Assembly: GCA_905182985.1 (NCBI GenBank)
Contig: CAJJDN010000046.1
Location: 299,298 to 363,297, forward strand
From: Paramecium sonneborni
Taxonomy: Eukaryota; Ciliophora; Oligohymenophorea; Peniculida; Parameciidae
Direction of reading: 5' to 3'
DNA length: 64,000 nucleotides
The position numbers and the translations under genes were made by a program. The stretch's first letter is position 1. Each line of letters starts with the position of its first letter. The notes under the pieces are model-generated. The model was given only the letters and a program-made list of their open reading frames with translations, was not told the DNA's origin and did not search any database. Positions 53,403-64,000 of the stretch are shown here, one piece after another.

Positions 53403-55959
53403 TGTAATGCAAATAATATATTATTATAGAAATGAATAAAAGCAGCTTGAATTCATCAAAAATAAAGTAACTCTCATCAGGTGCTCCTATCGAGGTTGTT
53501 CCAAGTGAGATCATATTTAAGGACATATAAATCAACTAGACTTATGAAATAACAGTGTTTATTAGAAACCTGACTTAGACAGCTCGAAGGATAAGAGTAT
53601 TTTAACCTCATTCAAATTTTCGATGCGATTATGAAATGCAAGGGTAATAAAGGATTCTTAGATTTAAGAGCAATAGCAGCAGGACTATCAATGAAGTTGA
53701 TAGTGACATTTGAGACAGCAAATCTGGAATGTTACTCTGACAGTTTGAAAATTGTAACTGATGGTTAATATAGTGTTGATATTCCATTACATGCATTTCC
53801 AGCAACAGCAGCGTATTATATTTAACTAATTAAGTATAATCTATGAACCCTTTATAAACTTGGGATTCGTTCGTGTTGGCAAAGAGAAGATGGATAAAAT
53901 CCATTTCAAGAATGAAGGTAAAGCAGCTGGAAAGGTTGAATTAAAATTAGAAAAGTTACCTGACTTTAGAATAGATCCTAATTCATTTACATTAACACCA
54001 GGCTAAGAATTTTCAGTGTCAGTATTCTATAAACCTAAAGATGCTGGAATATTTAGAGGTATTGTTGAAGTTATTGCTGATGGTTAATTAAGTGGATTGA
54101 GTCTTAAGAATCCAATTGATATTAATGCTACTTCAATAGAATTTACTAGATTTTTAATAGATTAAAGTGGAACTCAAAATAATCATTTTGATTTTGGTAC
54201 TATCTATTATGGATAATAAAAATAAATTGAAGCTTATTTAGTGAATAATACACCAAAATAATAAAAATTCAAAGTTAAATTGAAAAAAGGTTTACATGAA
54301 AGAGAAGAGACACTCAAATTATAGACTCCTGCAGAATTAGGTTTAGAATAAACTGAAAGAATTATGGAATGTTGGCCTGAAGAAGGAACAATTGAATCTT
54401 ATTCATAAGCATCCATTATATTTAAATGTAAACCTAAAGTAAGTGAAGAATTATAAGTTCGTACAAGATAATATGCTATGAATTAAGATAAAAGAATGGA
54501 TCCAGATCAATTTTAATATTCTGCAATCTTTGATTTTAATGATGATGAACCATTAATGAATCATTTATCTGTTAATTGTATTTGTCCTTAAATTAAATTT
54601 CCACCTATTTAAGCTTTATAGTTTGGATAATGTGGAGCAAATTTATAAAAGGATATGGTTTTTGAAATTCAAAATTTATCNTGTAATGCAAATAATATAT
54701 TATTATAGAAATGAATAAAAGCAGCTTGAATTCATCAAAAATAAAGTAACTCTCATCAGGTGCTCCTATCGAGGTTGTTCCAAGTGAGATCATATTTAAG
54801 GACATATAAATCAACTAGACTTATGAAATAACAGTGTTTATTAGAAACCTGACTTAGACAGCTCGAAGGATAAGAGTATTTTAACCTCATTCAAATTTTC
54901 GATGCGATTATGAAATGCAAGGGTAATAAAGGATTCTTAGATTTAAGAGCAATAGCAGCAGGACTATCAATGAAGTTGATAGTGACATTTGAGACAGCAA
55001 ATCTGGAATGTTACTCTGACAGTTTGAAAATTGTAACTGATGGTTAATATAGTGTTGATATTCCATTACATGCATTTCCAGCAACAGCAGCGTATTATAT
55101 TTAACTAATTAAGTATAATCTATGAACCCTTTATAAACTTGGGATTCGTTCGTGTTGGCAAAGAGAAGATGGATAAAATCCATTTCAAGAATGAAGGTAA
55201 AGCAGCTGGAAAGGTTGAATTAAAATTAGAAAAGTTACCTGACTTTAGAATAGATCCTAATTCATTTACATTAACACCAGGCTAAGAATTTTCAGTGTCA
55301 GTATTCTATAAACCTAAAGATGCTGGAATATTTAGAGGTATTGTTGAAGTTATTGCTGATGGTTAATTAAGTGGATTGAGTCTTAAGAATCCAATTGATA
55401 TTAATGCTACTTCAATAGAATTTACTAGATTTTTAATAGATTAAAGTGGAACTCAAAATAATCATTTTGATTTTGGTACTATCTATTATGGATAATAAAA
55501 ATAAATTGAAGCTTATTTAGTGAATAATACACCAAAATAATAAAAATTCAAAGTTAAATTGAAAAAAGGTTTACATGAAAGAGAAGAGACACTCAAATTA
55601 TAGACTCCTGCAGAATTAGGTTTAGAATAAACTGAAAGAATTATGGAATGTTGGCCTGAAGAAGGAACAATTGAATCTTATTCATAAGCATCCATTATAT
55701 TTAAATGTAAACCTAAAGTAAGTGAAGAATTATAAGTTCGTACAAGATAATATGCTATGAATTAAGATAAAAGAATGGATCCAGATCAATTTTAATATTC
55801 TGCAATCTTTGATTTTAATGATGATGAACCATTAATGAATCATTTATCTGTTAATTGTATTTGTCCTTAAATTAAATTTCCACCTATTTAAGCTTTATAG
55901 TTTGGATAATGTGGAGCAAATTTATAAAAGGATATGGTTTTTGAAATTCAAAATTTATC
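53403..55959. repeat. Direct duplication 5 (53403-54680 = 54682-55959) around a single N
   Basis: The 1278-bp segment starting TGTAATGCAAATAATATATT recurs at an offset of 1279 bp, with N at 54681 between the copies. It holds the first 1250 bp of the CFAP47-like gene. Confidence 0.95.
53432..54680 (+). pseudogene. Decoy 5' fragment of the CFAP47-like gene (duplication 5, first copy)
   Basis: This is the same as 54711-55959: start codon and first 410 or so codons, ending at the N. In the collapsed sequence this copy's upstream flank joins the second copy's downstream flank, giving one intact gene. Confidence 0.85.
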
Positions 55960-58900
55960 ATAAGAATTACCAATCCTTATATCTTTTCCAAATATTCCAT
56001 ATTTCACTGTAACTCCTCCTATTAAAAATTTAAATTAATCTGAAAAAATTAATTTTTGGGTAAGTTTTAGACCTAAACATATTGGATAATTTTGTAGCAC
56101 TTTGAATGCAGAACTTTTAGGTGGAGTATATAAAATACCTATTAAAGTTACAGGGACATGTTAATAAATATTACCAAAACCATAATTTAGAAGAGGTCCA
56201 GAATCTTAACCTTAAGATTTTGAAATTACTAAAGATAGATCTATTTCTGGAATTGTTAAAACATAGACAGATAAAGTTTAAACTTTTGATTTATCACGTT
56301 CTGTTGTTTCAATTGCTCAATAAAGTTTGGATAAAATCGATGATTTAAAATTAAGCAATAAGGAAAAATACAATGAATATTTAAAAGGACATCGAGCATA
56401 GAGAATTAAAAAAGAAAAAGAATAGATGATTAAATTAAAATTCACTTAAATGACAGAAAAATTAAATTAAATTAAGAATGAATCATTAATTTTATAGAAA
56501 AAGAAATAATAAGCAACAGAAGAAGAGAAACCAGAACCTCCAATAGATTATGAATTTGTTGTTGGAATGCATGAAGATGGTTATGAATAAGATTTAAATC
56601 TTCCAGAGGCAAATGAATCATTATTTGTCACAAAACCAATTTATCATTATGAACCTATTACTAGAGTTAAAGAAGGAAATCTTATTAAACCATTTGATCC
56701 TGATCCTAAAACTGTTCCTAAAAAGAAATTTCCTGATGAACCTAAAACACATAGTGAAATTAGGGATACATCATGTGAATTAACGGCAGAATAATTACTT
56801 AAAATAAGTGCTGGACCTGTTAAAATTGATTTTGGGAATATTTTTATAAAATCTTTAGCAACTAAATATTTCTATGTTCGAAATGAATTAAGAAGTTCTA
56901 TTGCTGTTAGATTATATTCTGATCGTGAAGATTTTGCTTAATCATATATGAAATCATAAATAATTCCAAGTGGATAAACAGCAGGTTTTGATATATGTGT
57001 GAATTCAAGGTAATTAGGATAATTGAAATCACATGTAAAATATATTGTAAATGAGAAACATGTTTTTGAAATTTAAATATCAGCTACAATAGAAAAAGTG
57101 TTTTTAGAAATGAGTAGGTAATAAGTAAAATTAACTTTTACAGAAGATAATGCAGAAATGGAGACTATGGAAATCTTGAGATTAACTAATAATGGAAATG
57201 CAGATGCTAAATTTAAATGGATAACATCAGATAAAAAGACATTTTCAGTTAAGCCAGAAGATGGTGTAGTTGCATTTGGAAAGTATTAAGAATGTTAAAT
57301 AATATATCGACCATCTTTGGGAAATAATCAATAATAAAATACAATTTTAGCACCTGGTTAATAATAATAATACACAGCTGCTATAACAAGAACTGAAGAA
57401 GAAAAAATTACACTAAAAACAGAAGAAGGAATAGATTAAATTGTTAAATGTTTAGGAGTTGTGACTGAACCAAAATGTTCTGTAAAATAAGCATCTTTAG
57501 ATTTCAAAGACGTTGTTGTATGTAAACCTGAAACAAAAATAATAAGTTTAAAGAATCATTCAAAATCTACAGCAGTATTTGCAATAAAATCATAAATAGA
57601 TTGTATTGAAGTCACACCAATGAAAGGTAGAATTCATTAAGAAGAAACTAAAGATATTTAAGTGAAGTTCTTAAGTAAAGAGGAGAAAATAATTAAAGGA
57701 GAAATTATAATTTAAATAAGAGGTGGTAAATTATTGTAAGTTCCTTTCTAAGCTTAATCAATTATTCCCAAAATAGAAATAGAGTAAGATCATTTTGAAT
57801 TTGGGAATGTTACCACATTAGGTACAAGTAATTAAATGCCTTTAACACTTGTTAATTCTTCTCCTGTGAGTGTAGAATTAGTTTTAGATTTGAGACCATA
57901 AATAGAAAATCCAAAAGCACCTGATGGGATAGATTGTTTAGAATTTAAACCATAAGATGATGATGATACTATAATGCATTCTGTTCATCCTGATTAAGAA
58001 GATGATGAACCTAAAGAAGAAGATCCATTAGATGATGTATCTGAAAAATCTGAACCTATTGAAGTTGAATAAAAGATTTACCGATAATATAATATTTCTA
58101 TTGGAGCAGGTAAATCCTAATAATTTTTTCTTCGTTTTTCTCCAAAAGAAGTTAAATAATATTCTTTTGATATTCCTTTAACTCTTGCAAGATTTGGTAT
58201 ATTACCAACTTTATTAAGAAGGGTTACTTGTAAAGGACTTAAACCAAAATTTTTAGTTGAACCTTAATCTATTGAATTTAAAAAGAAAATAATTACTTCT
58301 CCAGATAAATGTTTTCCTACAGTTGAGGAAATTAAATTATCTAATCCTGATAGAAGAGATGTTCATTGGAAAATAGATGCATCATCTTTAAAATCTGAAA
58401 AGATCTTTTCAATTGAACCTACAGAAGGTGTTGTTCCTAGTGGATAACAATCTAAAATTAGAATAAAATTTAATCCATATGGACCTGGATAATTTAATGG
58501 AATTGTTTAATTATATATTTTATCTGATCCTGATATACCTCCTACTTTACCATATGTAGAAATTTAATTAGGGGGATCTGGGGCATATCCTAGATTATTA
58601 TTTGATAAAAAAGAAATTATTCTTCCAGTTGTTCCGCTTGGTATTTAATCTAGATGTTTCTTTCGTATCATTAATGATGGATATGAAAATTTAAATTTAA
58701 AATATAATTGGGCTTAAGAAATTAGTAATTTCAATCTAGATCTTAAATTTCCTGAAGGAACAACTTTAGGTGTAGCTAAAAGTAAATTAAGAGTTGAAGT
58801 TATTTTTAGTAATAAAAAACCTTTGAGTTTTACAACTAGAGTTGAATTTATTGATGAAGCTAGAGTTTATTCAATATATATATCTGGAACTACAGATAAT

Positions 58901-61900
58901 TGTATTTTTACTAATCAAACTTTCCTTTGGAGAATGGGAAGATATTAATTAGAAGTAGAAGATAAAAAACCAATTCTATATGTTGAAGATGAAAATGTAG
59001 ATTCTGACAATGAAAAAAATGCAAAACATAGTTTCTCTGTAAGATCAAGTACTTCATCTAAAGGTACAGCCAATTTAGGTTATACTCCTGTTAGAAGAGA
59101 ACTATTTGATTAAGCTTGTGAATATATCATTAGATGGCTCAATTATCATGTACTTACTACTACTATTACAATGTATCCTGAAGAGGTTATAAATTCTAAT
59201 GGATAATAAATCTTTGAATTGATCACTTTCTTAACAGGAAAATAGAATTTCTCATATAAATAAAATATTGATCCTAATTGGAAGAAATCCTAAAGAGCAG
59301 AAGCACTATATAAATAATATGATGAAATGATCAGATAATTAAAAATAGAGGGGGCCTTATTAAATCATATTAGATCAGAATATTTATTAAGTTATTAAGA
59401 CTATTTAGCTTGGTTAAAGGTTTAACCAGTAAATAAATTTGAGAATGTTCCTGAAAATATGTTAAGACTTAATCCTACAAAATATAATTATTTATAATAA
59501 GATGCTTGGATTTCTTTATTCTATCAAATTATGAAAATCTATTATTTAAATCGAATCACTGTCAAAGCATTTAAAGCGCTACCTGGAATTCCTACATAAA
59601 AATTAAATATACCTGAATATTATTTAGAAGGATCCAATCTTATTTCATAACCAGAAAGTATACTTCTTTATTTTTATGAAATATGTTATGAAATGCAACA
59701 TCAAATGCCTAGACGCATCAAAAATTTTGATTAAGATTTCAGAGATTCTATAATTATTTCAGATTCTCTAACTACTTTCATTGGACCTTCCATGAATAAA
59801 TTCTTTAATAATCTTCGCAATACTTGTAATCATGAAGATGATTATAAGAATAACACTGAAAAATTGATGCCAGCATTATTAGATTTTGGTCTTCAATCTC
59901 ACATTTAACCCACTGATATCTATCGTCCTTAATGCAGAGAAATGATTATGTTATTAGTTCAATTATTCTTTTCTCTACCTTATTACATTCCTTAAAAAGA
60001 ACCTATATTCTTTTCGTGTGTGTTAGGTGAAGAAGTAGTTAAAAGTATTGAACTTAAGAATCCAACTCAAAAACCAATAAGTTACTGGGTTAAATATGAA
60101 GGTCATCCAGATTTTTAGTTAGAAGGAGATGAAAGTATTAAAATTGAACCAGATGTACCTTATTAATACAAAATTAAATTTACATCAAGAATATCATAAC
60201 CAGTTTCTGGAAGAGTAATTTTCACAAATAAAAAAGAATCAAATATATAAGCAGCTGCTTTAGTTTTTGAATTAAAGTCAAGTATAACTGGTAGAAAATC
60301 TGAAAAATAATGGAATGTAAGTTCAATCTTATATGAAATCTTTGATTTTCAAATTTAAATAACAAATAAATTCTTATAAGATGGTGAGTTTTAAATAATT
60401 ATAACTCATGAGAAAAAATAAATTGAATAATAAAAAAAGAAGGGTAAACTTAATTAATAATAAATCATCAGTTAGGAAGAAGAATTTCCAGCATTTTTTT
60501 GTTAATAAGAGAAAGTACGCATCCGTAAGAATCAAACTATTAATTTAAATTTACAATATATTCCATTAACAATGGATACTCATAAATGTTAAATAGTTTT
60601 AACAGATCCATAAGTTGGTGAATTTTAACATGATTTATAAGGAACAGTTGAATTACCTAATTTATCAGGTGAATTTAAACCTGAAAAACCATTATATGTA
60701 GATTAAAATATTTAAATTTCATATCAAATACCTTTTAAGAATGAATTTATAATAAGAGCAAGACAATAAATTTAATAGATAATGTAAATAAAATAGAAGA
60801 ATAAATAATAATAATTAGGTGGAGACAAAACAAATACTTAGAATAATTTTTTGAATAAATTAGTTTTTCCAGGTAGTAATATAGATTCAATAACATTTGA
60901 ATTGGAAGTATTTCCTCAAACATAATATTTATAAATTCCTTAAATATTGACAGTTGGAGATGGAAATAAGAAATAAGTAGATCGAAATAATGATGGTAAA
61001 TTGCCAATAACATATGCATTTAAAAATGCAACAAAAGATTTTAGTGTAATATTGACACTAAAAAATAAATATGATATAAGGAGATACAAATTATCAGCTT
61101 CAGTTCTACCAAAAGTAGTGAAAGCAACATTAGAATTTAGAGTACCAGCTCGATAATAAGTAATTTAAGAGATTCCAATAGTAAATAATTCAGATAAAGA
61201 ATGGAGTATAAAAGTATAAATGATTCAACCATAAGATGGTTTATTTTAATGTCCAAATAAAGATTTTTATGTGAAAAAGAAATCAACTGGATTATTTCCA
61301 ATAACATTTAATCCATAATGGATAGCATAAAGTGAAGCAAGATTAGTATTGACTAATCCATAAACAAATGATGTATTTGAATATGATTTGATTGGAGTAG
61401 GAGAAGAACCTGTTGCAGAAGAACATATAATTTTAAATTGTTAAGCTAGAAAATAAATGAAAAGAGATATTGAGATTAAAAATAATTCAGATAAGGCAAT
61501 CACTTATAAAGTAGAAACTGATTTAATTTACGCAACTGGTCCATCTACAATTACTGTATAAGCAGGAAAGAAAGCTATTTATTAGTTAACAATCTAACCA
61601 GTATTATCAGGGTAATATACTGGATCAATTACTTTTACAGAGGAAAATGGGAAATATTTATGGTATACTGTTTTTATGAATACTGAATCACCAAAATCTA
61701 TATAGACTTTAGAATTATCATGTTTAATTAGATAAGCAACAGTTATTTAATTAACACTTGCTAATCCATTATCTGAAACAACAATTTATGAAGCTATAAT
61801 AAATGGTGATGGTTTGATAGGAGAAGATTAATTTGCAATAGGAGCAAATAAAGAAGGAAATTATGAATTAACATTTGCTCCTCTAAAAGTTGGAAGATGG

Positions 61901-63436
61901 AGAGGTAGTGTTGCATTTGTTAATCGTTAACTTGGTGAAGTATGGTATGAATTCATATTAACATGTGAAGAATAACCAATAATTAAATTAAATGTACTCA
62001 AAGCTTCATTAGGAAAAGTAGAATAATAAAGTATCATATTAGAAAATCCATCGGATTCTAAAATTACTTTATAGTATAGAATATCTAATCCTACTAATTT
62101 TGACATCTCTCCAAATGAATTAATTATACAACCTTATGATATTTTAAAAGTTAATATTAGATATACACCATCATCACTTGATTAAATAGAATAATCTGAA
62201 ATTATATTCACATCTCCAATAGGAAAATGGCATTATTTAGTTTTCGGTAATGGTTTACCACCTACCAAATTCCCAGCTACTACTGTTAGTATAGGATTAA
62301 ATAAAGATTATAGTTCTGTTGTCCATTTTAAAAATCCTTTTAAAGATCCTATTACTGTTAAAGTTGAATTAGAAGCTGAAGGACATAATAAAGAAGTATT
62401 CAAATTACTTACAACTAAATGTGATAAGATACTTGTTCCTGGAATGAATGTATTACAAATTCCATTCTCATTCGTCCCTAGAGAAATTACTTGCTATTAT
62501 ACTGAAATTATTATATAAATGAATGAAAAGATTTCATGGAATTTCCCTATTAAAGGTGTAACAGAAAGTGTTTCCAATTAAACCTTATTTCATTTTAAAG
62601 CTAAATGTAGAGATAAATGGGAAGATGAAATCAAAATTGGTCTATAAGGTATTGCTTAAAGTTTACAAGCTGATGATAAATTTGATTTTGAACTAGCAAA
62701 TATTCCAGTAGATTTATAACAAATGATTAATAAATGCTTTAGTGTTAAATGTACTAAAAATTACCTTAATAATCCTCATGAAAATCTTTAATATTCAATT
62801 AGATTTTAACCAATGAAACCATTTAAAGCCAGCCTTGAATTCATTGTTTTAAGATAAAGTGGAGGCAGATGGAAGTATTCATATTTTATAAATATTTATT
62901 AGATATAAAATAGTATTAGAAGCCACACAACCTGACGAAGATGATGTCATTATAATCAGTTCACCATTGAATAAGACTACTAGTGTATCCTTTAAATTAA
63001 CTAATAAAATAAAAGGTTATGCTAAATTTTATGCTGGATTCACTCCTGAATCTGATGCTGAATTTTCAGTTATACCTAAAATTGGTGATCTTGAACCATA
63101 TGGTAGAGAAGGTACTACTTTTGTTATTTCATTTACTCCCATAGAATATGGTAAAATTAGAAAAGGGAAATTAGTCATTCAAACTGAAGACATGTATTGG
63201 TACTTAATTTTTATTAATGCAGGTCTTATTTAATTAAAGGCATTCTTCCCAGATATGTCCCTCCTTAAATAAAATAATCCAATATAGATAATCACTTAAA
63301 TAAATCACAGTTTTAACAATCTACTATTATTGATTAATCCAAAAACTATGTTGTTGAAAACATCAAAAAAGCTAGATAACTTACTCCACCATCCAAAAGA
63401 TTAAATTTTTTAGAAGCTTCTTTTATCAAAAAATGA
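54711..63436 (+). CDS. CFAP47: CFAP47-like giant ciliary protein (ASH/MSP-type repeats plus CH domain)
   Basis: The frame from ATG 54711 (MNKSSLNSSKIKQLSSGAPI) to TGA 63434-63436 gives about 2880 residues. It is built of many HYDIN/ASH-type Ig-like repeats, for example FINLGFVRVGKEKMDKIHFK, KIDFGNIFIKSLATKYFYVR, EFGNVTTLGTSNQMPLTLVN and LGKVEQQSIILENPSDSKIT. Midway lies a calponin-homology-like domain (WISLFYQIMKIYYLNRIT, then ILLYFYEICYEM). The C-terminus has GRWKYKIVLEATQPDEDD, SSPLNKTTSVSFKLTN and WSYLIKGILPRYVPPQ. Those last parts appear only after removing a 28-nt and a 23-nt canonical intron. ASH repeats around a central CH domain is the CFAP47 layout; animal CFAP47 is an axonemal protein needed for motility. 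Near 54921 the frame shifts by +1 at a GGG run, or a 46-nt intron is needed. The main alternative name is another HYDIN-family member. Confidence 0.85.
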
Positions 63437-63484
63437 AATATCTATATATATATATATTTATATTTATATAATTATATTACAATA

Positions 63485-64000
63485 TCATTTTTTATCCAGA
63501 TCTTAGTTCAACAATTTTGTCGTTTCTTTACTAAAGTAATTCTTTGATTCTAGTTCATTCTTTTACGATAATAATTCATCTCTAATAACATTAAATATTT
63601 TTAATACTTGACTTCATTTACAACTTTATCACTAACTCCAAAATAATCTAATAAATTAAATAGGAAATGCTTTTAGAAATTAGGATCAAACTTCAAAGCA
63701 GTATCAATTTATTTTCCTTTTATTTTAGCAAGACCTCTCATATATTCAATTGGATTGTAGAGTCCTAAGATTTATATATTTGGATTAAATACCTGTGATT
63801 GCTGCAGTACCCAAAATATAAAATGATGTAAAAACAATAGATTGAATTGTGCCATATTTAATTACTTCTCTAAATCCAAATTTTTAAGGAGAAAATAACT
63901 TTTTTGAATAATATTTGAAATGTATAGTGTAATACATAGTAAATCCTGCAGTAATCAAATTGAATGGGACAAGCAAATACAATCTATAATTTGGTAAGTA
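63485..64000 (-). CDS. Membrane protein, 5' end beyond the window
   Basis: The visible C-terminal 150 or so residues include two hydrophobic helices (YLLVPFNLITAGFTMYYTI and SIVFTSFYILGTAAITGLY) separated by a basic loop (YYSKKLFSPQKFGFREVIK). A soluble helical tail (FLFNLLDYFGVSDKVVNEV, LLSQKNELESKNYFSKE) ends in DLDKK and TGA at 63485-63487. Two introns (28 nt starting GTATTTAATCC, 26 nt starting GTATTAAAAAT) restore the frame. I do not recognise the family. It converges on the CFAP47-like gene with 48 bp between stops. Confidence 0.6.

Noticed and set aside
60747..61019. Minus-strand hydrophobic ORF MHMLLAIYHHYFDLL...
   Set aside because: It is the antisense shadow of Gln/Lys-rich CFAP47 sequence.
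63180..63230. A 17-nt intron (GTCTTATTTAATTAAAG) near the CFAP47 end
   Set aside because: A canonical 23-nt intron (GTACTT...TGCAG) restores the frame and yields the expected WSYLIKGILPRYVPP.

Overview
Organism. The window reads as ciliate macronuclear DNA, most likely from the Paramecium group. TAA and TAG occur throughout long, conserved reading frames where glutamine is expected, and TGA is the only stop that fits protein ends. The DNA is very AT-rich. Genes are packed tightly, with spacers of 25, 44 and 128 bp between some neighbours. They are broken by tiny introns of about 20-31 nt of the form GTA...TAG/AAG/CAG. Standard-code reading shows only fragments of these genes. All identifications come from reading the frames by eye; no database search was run.

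Artefact to know first. Five segments of 1.06-1.28 kb each appear twice in direct orientation, apparently identical, with one N exactly at each junction (N at 10520, 24165, 42487, 48524, 54681). They look like overlapping contig ends joined without merging, not biology. They give truncated decoy copies of several genes and inflate the window by about 6.0 kb.

Layout. 1-9.1 kb: sideroflexin, an acidic coiled-coil protein, a Cox17-like protein, a WDR43/UTP5-like rRNA-processing protein, a Cys-cluster coiled-coil protein, a possible ciliary DIxGAxP protein, a Ser/Arg-rich protein and a VAP-like MSP protein. 9.2-11.7 kb: an unidentified gene across the first artefact. 12-18.3 kb: a four-domain voltage-gated cation channel. 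19-22.1 kb: a CBM20-trehalose-6-P synthase/phosphatase-like protein with eroded catalytic motifs. 22.2-25.6 kb: a secretory single-pass protein and a tail-anchored protein. 25.7-35.1 kb: a large multi-TM/PAS-like protein, head to head with a CNBD K+ channel. 35.1-42 kb: a second four-domain channel, paralogous to the first. 43.7-53.4 kb: katanin p60, an FCP1/SCP-like phosphatase, small membrane proteins, a CDPK and an ABHD11-like hydrolase. 53.4-63.4 kb: a giant CFAP47-like ciliary protein. 63.5 kb to the end: a partial membrane protein.

Themes. The window is rich in cilia and excitability genes (two DDDD-filter channels, CNBD K+ channel, CDPK, katanin, CFAP47). The most unusual content is the pair of four-domain channels with Asp at all four filter positions and a charge-poor first voltage sensor, and the CBM20-TPS/TPP protein that seems to have lost both catalytic centres.
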